A stretch of 64,000 nucleotides of DNA from CALOFP01 sp942492635 (GTDB taxonomy: Bacteria; UBP6; UBA1177; CALOFP01). The stretch is from the NCBI GenBank assembly GCA_942492635.1, contig CALOFP010000003.1, forward strand, positions 1,116,001 to 1,180,000, given 5' to 3'. Position 1 is the first letter of the stretch. The number at the start of each line of letters is the position of its first letter. The notes below the pieces were generated by a model that was given only the letters and a program-made list of their open reading frames with translations, had not been told where the DNA came from and made no database searches. Below, in pieces: positions 54,374 to 63,800 of this stretch. A program made the position numbers and the translations under genes.

Positions 54374-54400
54374 GGGCGGCCTTCGGGTCGCCCTTTCTTC
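54374..54400 (+). terminator. Rho-independent terminator of gltX
   Basis: GGGCGGCC pairs with GGTCGCCC (one G-T pair) around a TTCG tetraloop at 54374-54393 and is followed by TTTCTTC. An eight-base-pair stem with UUCG is very stable. Confidence 0.85.
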
Positions 54401-54620
54401 ATCATGCTGTTCCTTTGAATCTTAAAAAGGTCTATAAAGATAAGACAGCCGAACACCGGTTCTGTCCAAAATTATATACCCTAAGAAATCCGGACATCTT
54501 CGATCAATCTTTTTTAAACACCGAAAAGCTGAATCTTTTTCTTTTTTCCATCTAAAATCAACCTGTTAAAAATCCCAGCAGGCTGAACCTGACTTTTTAC
54601 AACGCATAAAGACCGGAATG

Positions 54621-54636
54621 TTTAGTGCAGTCGAAA
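54621..54636 (+). promoter_or_regulatory. Conserved 16-bp upstream element (copy 1)
   Basis: TTTAGTGCAGTCGAAA. It ends exactly 61 bases before the start codon of the lipoprotein gene at 54698. Identical copies with identical spacing precede the paralogues at 56855 and 60895. It may be an activator or alternative-sigma-factor site, or an early leader element. Confidence 0.75.
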
Positions 54637-54697
54637 CAATAAAAGAAAACATCATAATCATACTGATTTCGTATTATTGACAGATATGAGGCAAGCC

Positions 54698-56257
54698 ATG
54701 AAGTGCTTTAATTTTTTTATCGGACTCTTTGCAATCGCAGCGATTATCTCCTGCGGATCGGGGAACGACAATTCCTCAAAGAAGGAGTTGAACGGAACAA
54801 CCGACAGCGACCAGGATTCACAGATCTCCTCAACTGACGACGATCAGGACAAGGAACCGGACGACGATTCCAAACAGGATACAGATCCGCAAAACCCTGA
54901 GAAGGATGATTCAGATAAAATTGATGAGAAAAACGACAGCGAAACTATCCCCGAGGACCTCTGTGAGGATGTCACCTGCAACGATCATGGAGAGTGCGTA
55001 TTGGAAAAAGGCCTTCCAATCTGCGACTGCGAAGAGGGTTATGAAAACGATTTCAACAATCCGACCGGTTGCGTTATCAAAAGAGACTCCTCATTGATAA
55101 TCTCCGAAATAGTACAAAATGAGATATCGGCAAAAAAGGCCGGATCCTACATTGAAATCTACAACGCTACAGATGCGGCAATCGACCTTTCCGGCTACAG
55201 AATAGCAACCAACGGGGCATCAGAGTCGCTTGACCAGGAAGGCGTTTTGAGCAAAAAGACAATAAACCCCGGCGAAGCGGTGGCAATTTCCCGAAATATT
55301 CTGCAGCTTATGGAGCCGACCGATTACTTCGCCAACGTATTCGGATTCTCGTCCGTAGGCCACTCAATTCTGATCACTCACCTGACTGAAAACAGGGCAA
55401 TAATCCTTCTTAATCCGGATGATGAGGTCATCGATATCTACGGTAAAATCTGCGACAACGTCTGCGATTTCTCATGGGACTACCAGAATAAAATCGTAAG
55501 AAGAAAATTCGGGGTTAAATCAGGATCAAAAACATGGAACAAAGATGAGTGGGATGCAATCGATTATGAAGATGTAGTAAAAGAGGCAAACCCTGAAAAG
55601 CACTTTGTTTCCGACCCATGCAGTTCAAAAACCTGCGATAACGAATGGAACAGCTGCAACACTCTTACCGGTGAATGCGACATTCTGAAAGAGGGAATGT
55701 GCTCAAAGTCCGAAGATTGCAAGGCAGAGACCCCTAAATGCAATACAGAAACACACACCTGCGAAGCAATCGATGTAGCCGACTCCGAAAACCTTATCAG
55801 AAACGGTAGCTTTGAAGAGTGGGAGGGCAACTATCCGGCCCACTGGAACGGCAATAAGACATACATGGGCTCCGCCGAGGCTCTTCTCTTTACTGATTCT
55901 CCCTATGACGGAAGCAACGCCATCCAGATCGTAAACGCAACCAACAACGTCAGAAGATTCACTACTGCAGAAATTCCAGCGCTTGAAGCAGGCACATACA
56001 ACCTATCCTACTATGTTAAGGGCAACGGAAAATTCACCGTCGGCTACTACAGTCAGAGCGGATCCGTTAACGGAGGAAGCAGCGATTTCACCGCGATCGA
56101 TTCCAGAGGGTGGACAAAAAAGAGCTTCACATTCACACTCGATAGCCCAACCACAAACGTTCAGTTTTCCATCTGGACCAGGGAGACAAACCTCATCGAG
56201 TATCACGACTCAAACAAGCATCTTGTTTTCGACAAATTTTCCTGTGTGAAGATGTAA
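54698..56257 (+). CDS. EGF / lamin-tail / C-terminal binding-module lipoprotein (paralogue 1)
   Basis: 519 residues from the ATG at 54698. That start makes the protein begin MKCFNFF like its two paralogues and places the lipobox Cys at residue 19 in all three; earlier in-frame starts at 54677 and 54686 are rejected on this ground. After an acidic Asp/Lys/Ser linker (20-85) comes one EGF-like domain (about 87-126, 'CEDVTCNDHGEC ... CDCEEGYEND'). A lamin-tail-like domain (about 130-300) begins 'LIISEIVQNEIS...GSYIEIYNATDAAIDLSGYRI' and includes 'NRAIILLNPDDEVIDIYG'. A six-Cys linker follows (306-358). The C-terminal beta-sandwich (365-519) has 'NLIRNGSFEEWEGNYPAHW' and 'AGTYNLSYYVKG', the look of a CBM4/9/22-type carbohydrate-binding module. 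Probably a surface-displayed binding protein. Confidence 0.87.
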   Translation: MKCFNFFIGLFAIAAIISCGSGNDNSSKKELNGTTDSDQDSQISSTDDDQDKEPDDDSKQDTDPQNPEKDDSDKIDEKNDSETIPEDLCEDVTCNDHGECVLEKGLPICDCEEGYENDFNNPTGCVIKRDSSLIISEIVQNEISAKKAGSYIEIYNATDAAIDLSGYRIATNGASESLDQEGVLSKKTINPGEAVAISRNILQLMEPTDYFANVFGFSSVGHSILITHLTENRAIILLNPDDEVIDIYGKICDNVCDFSWDYQNKIVRRKFGVKSGSKTWNKDEWDAIDYEDVVKEANPEKHFVSDPCSSKTCDNEWNSCNTLTGECDILKEGMCSKSEDCKAETPKCNTETHTCEAIDVADSENLIRNGSFEEWEGNYPAHWNGNKTYMGSAEALLFTDSPYDGSNAIQIVNATNNVRRFTTAEIPALEAGTYNLSYYVKGNGKFTVGYYSQSGSVNGGSSDFTAIDSRGWTKKSFTFTLDSPTTNVQFSIWTRETNLIEYHDSNKHLVFDKFSCVKM

Positions 56258-56315
56258 CGATTCGCAGCTTTTCAACACATTCATGTAAAAAGCCCATTTC
56301 CGGTTTCAATTCAAC

Positions 56316-56455
56316 CTCAAAAAATTAATCTGCTCCAGAAAGCCGTTATTTTTGTCATGATATTTTTAATTTCTCAACTTCAGAGGCTGGAATGATCAAG
56401 ATATTTGTTTCGTAATAAATTTAGTCGCTGATTTGTGTTGAAAAAAGTTTTTTCA
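56316..56455 (+). repeat. Dispersed degenerate repeat B (copy 2)
   Basis: Aligns with 17529-17708 by TTAATCTGCTCCAGAAAGCC, GTTATTTTTGTCATGATATT and TTTAATTTC, and ends GTCGCTGATTTGTGTTGAAAAAAGTTTTT. It is shorter than copy 1 by an internal deletion. Confidence 0.6.
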
Positions 56456-56777
56456 GGATTCCAGAAGATCAACAGTCATCGAAGTTCTTAAAGATCCATA
56501 TATTTGACAAACCCGGCGTGCTGCCATCACTGCAAGACCGGAAATAGTGCTTGAATTTCCAGGCACCGAAAGCTCATCTTACCTCTCTTTCGCTACCACG
56601 AACCCCCACAAAAAACTCTCGAATTTTAAGGACCTAAATTTTATGGACTTTTCCTCAGCAAACAATAGCAGGTACAACCGTGCCCAGACTAAAAACTTTT
56701 TACCCTGTTATTTCATTATCTTGAACGTGTATTATTTTTATCCGCACCAACATTACAACCCATTTTTGTTCAAAAAA

Positions 56778-56793
56778 TTTAGTGCAGTCGAAA
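56778..56793 (+). promoter_or_regulatory. Conserved 16-bp upstream element (copy 2)
   Basis: TTTAGTGCAGTCGAAA ending 61 bases before the ATG at 56855. Between element and start, this copy and copy 3 also share GTGTGT, CCATTAAC and GGAGCAAAC, so much of the leader is conserved. Confidence 0.78.
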
Positions 56794-56854
56794 TACCTTT
56801 ACACCAAAGATAAGATCCGTGTGTGTTAAACCATTAACCATTGCGGAGCAAACC

Positions 56855-59800
56855 ATGAAGTGTTTTAGGTACTTAATTGCAGTCTTTGCAATTTTCTCCA
56901 TCCTGTCCTGCGGAGATTCGAACTCCGGGAGCAAAAAGACCGATTCGGATGAATTTGCCGACACGGACAACACAGAAGAGACAGAGAAGAAAGACGATTC
57001 CAAAAAGGTTGAAAATGACGATGAGGCAAAGCCGTCCGATAAAGAGGAAAAACCCGACGACAGCTCGAAAAACGACGATGATCATTCCGGAAACTCCGAT
57101 CTCGACAACGACGGGGGAAGCAATCCCCTCTCGGACTCTGATCAGAATAACTCAGAGCAGGATTCTGATGAAACTCAGGATGAGGAGAGCGATGCCGATT
57201 CTTCCAACCCCTGCATCAATCAAAAATGCGGGGGGAACGGAGAATGCTCCGTCGACAGTTCAGGCAGTGCCGTTTGTTCATGCAACGACGATTTTATAAA
57301 CGATAAAACCGACGCGATGAACTGCATAGCCGACCCGTGCAAGGATATGACCTGCGGAAACAACGGAACATGTTCCGTCAGTTCTTCTAACAATGCGGTA
57401 TGCACCTGTAACGACGGTTTCATGAAAGATACAAACAATCACCTGAACTGCGTCGCAGACCCCTGCGACAATATCGACTGCGGTGGACACGGGACATGCG
57501 AGGTAATTACAAACACAAAGGGGTGGTGCACCTGCAACAACGGTTACCTGACAGACTCAAACAACACCTTGAACTGTATTGAAGGATACGATTTCCCCAA
57601 CGGTGATTTTGAGAACTGGGATAAAACGACAAGCGGTGTCGCGAAACCGACCGACTGGAGAATCGGAAGTTCCACAAAATCCTACAAAATAACAGATGCA
57701 AACGCCGACAACTACCTTCGCCTGAACTACCCTTTCAACGCATCTTACACAGAGGATATGTTGACCAGCGCGGCTATCGACTGTGGAAACAGCATACCTG
57801 CAAGAATCACTTTCAGAATGAAGGCGGAGGGAAAGATTGCCGTAAAACTAAATATCGCAAACAGGGATCTTTTCTATAAACTCTCACCTGAAACAAATCT
57901 CTTTTCGTACCTGGGAGAGACGGAAGACGATTCAAACTACATAAAAACCGTGGATTCCTCACAGAGCTGGGCAACTTTCACAGTTAAACTTGGAAGTGAG
58001 CTTGACGGTTTGTGGACAGAGGGGAACAGCATGGAAATCACCCTCGCAAGCGGAAAATCCCAGGAATTCATCGGTGAAATCGACAGTTTCAACATAGAGA
58101 TGGAGAAGCCGGAATGCTACGACAACAGCGAATGTACAGATACTGAAAAACCGATGTGTGATCTTGATAAGGCATCCTCGACCTTCATGACCTGCATTCC
58201 GGAACAGACATGCTCAGGTGTATCCATAAAAGACATAAGAAAAGGAACAGGAATTAAAACAGGAGATGAAGTTACAGTATGTGTTGCCCATGTAACCAGC
58301 GACTACATTAAAAACTTCAGCGGAAAAAATATCGGTGTCTACATTGCGGATCCGGACGGTGCCGAATACAGCGGCATAAAAATCTATGAGCCGACAGGCC
58401 TCGAAGGATTCGGTCGCGGCGATTTTATTAAAATTACCGGTACTTACGAAGAAAACCTCAACAATTCCCAGTTATCCGGAGTAAAAATCGTAAAACTGCC
58501 GCTTGAAAAAGTCGATCCGAAAGCAACACCGGCACTATCTACCGAAGTTACCGATGAAAAGTACGAAGGAATGCTCGTAAAAGTTGAGAATTTAGCGGTT
58601 ACAGCCGTAAGCCGCTACACTCCGGACAAGGAAGGAAAGATCACTGTAACCGACAACCTTACAATCTCCACATACTTCCATATTTTCGAAAGACCGCAGA
58701 TCGGTACCGCCTACAAGTCGATTACCGGCATCCTGAATAACTACCAAAGCGGCAGTTTCGAGATCAGGCCGAGAGACGCCGCTGACATGGTACCGGAATC
58801 CGGCAACAACGATCCATGCACCGATATAGATTGTTCCGGGCACGGAAAATGCAGCGTTGTATCAAACACAGCTACGTGTCAGTGCGCGGACGGTTACGTA
58901 AACAGTACCGATAATCCTCTGAACTGCGTTTTGGCAGGAACAAACCCATGCGAGAACGTAACATGCGGAGATCATGGAACATGTTCGGTTACAAACAGTG
59001 ATCCCGTCTGCGAATGCGACAACGGATTCGTAATTGACGAAAACGATCCCCTCAACTGCATGGAAAAGGCTCCCGAACCGATAAAATCGCTGATAATATC
59101 CGAAGTTGTCCAGCACCGTGAAAGTGTGACAAGCATCGGAACATACATTGAAATATTCAATCCGACAGGGAAAACAGTTGACCTCACAGGATACACAATT
59201 GAAACCGACGGCACCGTTGACAACTTGGACGACAGCTCCATTCTCCCCTATTCCACTCTCGCACCGGACAAAGCCGTAGCCATATCCAAAAGGCCTTTCC
59301 AGGACGGAACACTGGATTACTTTAAGAACGTATTCGGATATGCCTCTGAAGGTCACGGAGACATTATCCCACACCTTGTGAACAACAGAGCCGTTATCCT
59401 GAAAAACTCCAAAGGCGACATCGTGGACATCTTCGGAGAAACTGGAACCGACGGCACAGGAAAAGCCTGGGACTACCAGGGAAAAGCGGCAAGAAGAAAA
59501 TACGGAGTCGTTCTTGGAAAAAGCGTATGGGATCCTGCAGAATGGGAGATAATTGCATACTCGGATGTAACAAAAGAAACCAATCCCGGGAAACATTTCA
59601 TAGAAGACCCCTGCATTTCATATAGTTGCGGTAATGACTGGAGCACATGCAATCCACTTTCCGGCAACTGCGATATCGTTAAGGATGGAATGTGCGCGAC
59701 ATCTGCAGACTGCTCCGGAGAAACTCCAAAATGCAATCCTGAAACCCACGTCTGCGAAGCCTATTCAGGCCTGGAGGAAGAAAACGTTATTACAAACGGG

Positions 59801-60289
59801 AGCTTCGAGAACTGGACCTACGGCAAGCCCGGAGACTATCCTGACAGCTGGGGCGGCAGTAATACTTCGCTGAACCCCACATCATCCTTTGCCACAATGG
59901 CAGTTCCATTCACCGTGTCTCCCATGGACGGAGAGAAGGCCATTCAGATAAACAACAGCAGTAGAACCCCCAAAACCCTGACAACCGCAGAGATAGACTC
60001 CCTTGAGGCCGGTACATACAAATTCACCTGTTATGTAAAGGGTAACGGTAACATAAAAACAGGTCTTTTCTACAAAGAGAACTCATCATCCGATCAATAC
60101 ATCTCGAAAAATGGTGAATACACGAAACTGAATACAGCTGAATGGACTGAAAAAAGCTACACATTCACTCTTGAAAAAGATGTAACCAATGTCCAGTTCT
60201 CAATATGGGCATATGACACAAACTTTGTCGGCACCGCCATTGTCGATTACCACCTGATCATAGACATGGTTTCATGTGTTAAACAGTAA
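56855..60289 (+). CDS. Multi-domain EGF / OB-like / lamin-tail lipoprotein (paralogue 2)
   Basis: 1144 residues from the ATG at 56855 (GGAG 8 bases upstream; an in-frame GTG at 56819 is rejected). Lipobox ILSC, Cys19. A long acidic linker leads to three EGF-like domains (about 119-245, 'NPCINQKCGGNGECS' type). A beta-sandwich like a carbohydrate-binding module follows (about 245-418, 'YDFPNGDFENWDKT'), then an OB-fold-like or DUF5689-like region (about 450-648, 'SIKDIRKGTGIKTGDEVTVCVAHV ... GDFIKITGTYEENLNNSQL'). Two further EGF-like domains (652-737), a lamin-tail-like domain (745-915), a six-Cys linker and a C-terminal binding-module-like domain (977-1144) complete it. The last four elements align in order with paralogue 1, so this gene looks like that architecture with extra domains added at the N-terminal side. 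A surface binding role is likely; no catalytic motif was seen. Confidence 0.87.
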   Translation: MKCFRYLIAVFAIFSILSCGDSNSGSKKTDSDEFADTDNTEETEKKDDSKKVENDDEAKPSDKEEKPDDSSKNDDDHSGNSDLDNDGGSNPLSDSDQNNSEQDSDETQDEESDADSSNPCINQKCGGNGECSVDSSGSAVCSCNDDFINDKTDAMNCIADPCKDMTCGNNGTCSVSSSNNAVCTCNDGFMKDTNNHLNCVADPCDNIDCGGHGTCEVITNTKGWCTCNNGYLTDSNNTLNCIEGYDFPNGDFENWDKTTSGVAKPTDWRIGSSTKSYKITDANADNYLRLNYPFNASYTEDMLTSAAIDCGNSIPARITFRMKAEGKIAVKLNIANRDLFYKLSPETNLFSYLGETEDDSNYIKTVDSSQSWATFTVKLGSELDGLWTEGNSMEITLASGKSQEFIGEIDSFNIEMEKPECYDNSECTDTEKPMCDLDKASSTFMTCIPEQTCSGVSIKDIRKGTGIKTGDEVTVCVAHVTSDYIKNFSGKNIGVYIADPDGAEYSGIKIYEPTGLEGFGRGDFIKITGTYEENLNNSQLSGVKIVKLPLEKVDPKATPALSTEVTDEKYEGMLVKVENLAVTAVSRYTPDKEGKITVTDNLTISTYFHIFERPQIGTAYKSITGILNNYQSGSFEIRPRDAADMVPESGNNDPCTDIDCSGHGKCSVVSNTATCQCADGYVNSTDNPLNCVLAGTNPCENVTCGDHGTCSVTNSDPVCECDNGFVIDENDPLNCMEKAPEPIKSLIISEVVQHRESVTSIGTYIEIFNPTGKTVDLTGYTIETDGTVDNLDDSSILPYSTLAPDKAVAISKRPFQDGTLDYFKNVFGYASEGHGDIIPHLVNNRAVILKNSKGDIVDIFGETGTDGTGKAWDYQGKAARRKYGVVLGKSVWDPAEWEIIAYSDVTKETNPGKHFIEDPCISYSCGNDWSTCNPLSGNCDIVKDGMCATSADCSGETPKCNPETHVCEAYSGLEEENVITNGSFENWTYGKPGDYPDSWGGSNTSLNPTSSFATMAVPFTVSPMDGEKAIQINNSSRTPKTLTTAEIDSLEAGTYKFTCYVKGNGNIKTGLFYKENSSSDQYISKNGEYTKLNTAEWTEKSYTFTLEKDVTNVQFSIWAYDTNFVGTAIVDYHLIIDMVSCVKQ

Positions 60290-60894
60290 ACGCTCCTATT
60301 CTGCGAACAGCAACTGATCACGTCCAAAACTCGGCTCTCCTTTCCAAAATCATTGTTTACAAAACCAGAGCAATCACCCATCAAACAACAATTATAAATA
60401 ATAAAACAAACAAAGACGGACAGTCATTCCGATCCAAATTTGCAAGTCTTGGTGATAATCGGGAAACTTTCTCAAAGTACAAAAGACAAGCCTGATACTA
60501 CTATGAATTCAAAATGGTTTTTCCATCACCATCGGTTCAAGATCAAAAATCGAATCAACTAATCGTTTTAAATAACCGGTGTCCGAAAAACAAAAAGAGA
60601 CCCATTTAATTCACTCGCTACAATGCCCATTTCTCCTTGAAAACACTCATCATTTGCTTAACTGCCATTACCCCAACAAATCAGGACCATTTTCGAAGCA
60701 ACTCACCGCAGGTACGAGCACACATAGACCTTAAAGATATAACCAAATAATTTCGTCTGGTTACCAAATGTCCTAATTAATTCGCACCCGACAACCACAA
60801 CTAAACAGTTCACATTATTTAGTGCAGTCGAAATACTTTTAACTCATCATTAACATTTCTGTGTGTAACACCATTAACTATCGTGGAGCAAACG
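60290..60894. other. Intergenic region, AT-rich, with the 16-bp element
   Basis: 605 bases between two co-directional lipoprotein genes. No gene, terminator or known repeat was recognised in 60290-60800. The conserved 16-bp element and leader occupy the last 80 bases. Confidence 0.6.
60818..60833 (+). promoter_or_regulatory. Conserved 16-bp upstream element (copy 3)
   Basis: TTTAGTGCAGTCGAAA ending 61 bases before the ATG at 60895, as in copies 1 and 2. It is followed by TACTTTTAA as copy 2 is by TACCTTTAC. Confidence 0.78.
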
Positions 60895-63800
60895 ATGAAA
60901 TGTTTTAATTTTCTAATTGCAGTCATTGCAATTTTCTCCATCATCGCGTGTGGAGAAGGCAGCTCAAAAAAGGAAGAAGTTTCCGACAGTATTGTCTCGG
61001 ACTCCGACATTGAAGACAAATCAACGCAAAATGAAAAACCGGAACCAGAAGAGAAACCGGATGAAGATAAAAAACAGGACGTAGATCCTGCAAACGATGA
61101 AGACGAAACAAAGCAGGATAACGATTCTATAATTGACGGAGACAACATTTCTGATGATGAAGACAAAGAAGCGGTTCCTGATTATGACGAAAAGAGTGAC
61201 GAAGATATCGTAAAACCCGATCCATGCAAAGATGTTACCTGTGGAAACAACGGAACATGTTCCGTGAAAGATGATAGTACCACAGTCTGTACCTGCAACG
61301 CAGGTTTTATTAACGATAAGACAGATGCGATGAACTGTATCGCTGATCCGTGTAAGAATCAGAATTGTGGTGGTAACGGTATTTGTTCCGTAAATGATGA
61401 CAACACTGCTGTATGTGCATGCAACACAGACTTCATTAATGACAAGACAGATACCATGAACTGCATTGCTGATCCGTGTAAGAATCAGAATTGTGGTGGG
61501 AACGGAACCTGCTCCGTAGATGATGGAAACACTGCTGTCTGTACATGCAACACTTACTTTATTAATGATAAGACAGACGCAATGAACTGTATCGCTGATC
61601 CGTGTAAGAATCAAATTTGCGGTGGTAACGGTATTTGTTCTGTAAATGATGACAACACTGCTGTCTGTACATGCAACACTGACTTTATTAATGATAAGAC
61701 TGACACAATGAACTGTATCGCTGACCCGTGTAAGGATCAGAATTGCGGTGGTAACGGTATTTGTTCTGTAAATGATGACAACACTGCTGTCTGTACATGC
61801 AACACTGACTTTATTAATGATAAGACTGACGCAATGAACTGTATCGCCGATCCGTGTAAGAATCAGAATTGCGGTGGTAACGGTATTTGTTCAGTAAATG
61901 ATGACAACACTGCTGTCTGTACATGCAACACTGACTTTATTAATGATAAGACTGACGCAATGAACTGTATCGCTGACCCGTGTAAGAATCAGAATTGTGG
62001 TAACAATGGTACCTGTTCAGTGAAAGATGACAACACTGCAGTCTGCGGTTGCAACACTAACTTCATTAATGATAAGACTGACGCAATGAACTGTATCGCT
62101 GACCCGTGTAAGGATCAGAATTGCGGTGGAAACGGTACCTGTTCAGTCAAAGATGACAACACTGCAGTCTGCGGTTGCAACACAGATTTCATTAACGACA
62201 AAACTAATGCTATGAACTGCATTCCTGACCCGTGTAAGGATCAGAATTGCGGTGGAAACGGCACCTGTTCTGTAGATGATTCCAATGCGGCTGTTTGCGG
62301 CTGCAACACAGGTTTCATACACGACAAAACTAATACGATGAACTGCATTGCCGATCCTTGTAAGAATCAGAATTGCGGAAACAACGGTACCTGTTCAGTG
62401 AAAGATGACAACACTGCAGTCTGCGGTTGCAACACAGATTTCATTAACGACAAAACTAATGCTATGAACTGCATTCCTGACCCGTGTAAGGATCAGAATT
62501 GCGGTGGAAACGGCACCTGTTCTGTAGATGATTCCAACACTGCAGTCTGCGGTTGCAACACTGACTTTATTAATGATAAGACTGACGCAATGAACTGTAT
62601 CGCTGACCCGTGTAAGGATCAGATATGTGGTGGCAACGGAACTTGTTCTGTAGATAGTACGAATAACGCATCCTGCGGATGTAACGAAGGGTTCAAAAAC
62701 GATCCTGAAGATGCAATGAACTGTATCACTGACACTTGTCATAACCAAACATGCGGTGGAAACGGAACCTGCTCAATGAATGCAGAAGGTTATGCCATCT
62801 GCACATGCAGCCCGAATTTTATCAACGATAAAACAAATCCCCTCAACTGTATCGCCGATCCATGTGAAAATCAGACATGCGGAGGAAACGGAAGTTGTAC
62901 TGTCGATAATTCCAACACTCCTGTCTGCGGTTGCAACCCAGATTACATCAATGACAAGACAAATGCCATGAACTGTATCGCAGATCCGTGTAAGAATCAG
63001 AATTGTGGAAACAACGGTACCTGTTCTGTTGATGATTCCAATACCGCCGTTTGTTCCTGTAACACAGACTTCATTAATGACAAGACAGATCCGATGAACT
63101 GTATCGCAGATCCATGTAAGGATCAGAATTGCGGCGGAAACGGAAGTTGTAATGTAGATGATTCCAACAGTACCGTCTGCGGCTGTAACCTCAATTTCAT
63201 AAAAGATAAAAATGACGACATGAACTGTATTGCAGATCCATGTCTTGATGAAAACTGCGGTGGAAACGGATTGTGCAGCGTAAACGATTCCAACCTTCCG
63301 GAGTGTGCATGCAACACTGGTTCAATTATTGACAAAACAGATCCTATGAACTGCATTGCAGATCCGTGTACGGGGCAGAATTGCGGTGGAAACGGAAGTT
63401 GTTCCGTAAATGATTCAAACACTGCTGTTTGCAGCTGTAATACCGACTTTATAAACGACAAGACAAATACTATGAACTGTATTGCGGATCCGTGTAAGGA
63501 TCAGACCTGCGGAGACAATGGAAATTGTACTGTAAATGATTCAAACACTGCTGTCTGCAATTGTAACACGGACTTCATAAACGATAAAACAAATGCTATG
63601 AACTGTATTGCAGATCCGTGCAAGGATCAAACTTGCGGTAACAACGGAACTTGCAATATAGATGATTCCAACACTCCTGTATGCGACTGTAACACAGACT
63701 TCATAAACGATAAGACAAACGCAATGAACTGTATTGCGGATCCATGTAAAGATGAGAATTGCGGTGGAAACGGAAGTTGCTCTGTAAATGATTCGAATAA

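Larger units (their letters stand above)
56258..56854. other. Intergenic region with repeat B and the 16-bp element
   Basis: 597 bases. A long repeat-B copy lies in the first third and the conserved 16-bp element near the end. Between them (about 56460-56770) the sequence is AT-rich with no supported gene. Confidence 0.65.

Noticed and set aside
61021..62748. Long antisense frames under the EGF repeats
   Set aside because: They repeat with the same 126-bp period as the coding strand and have no ribosome sites; they follow from the repeat sequence.
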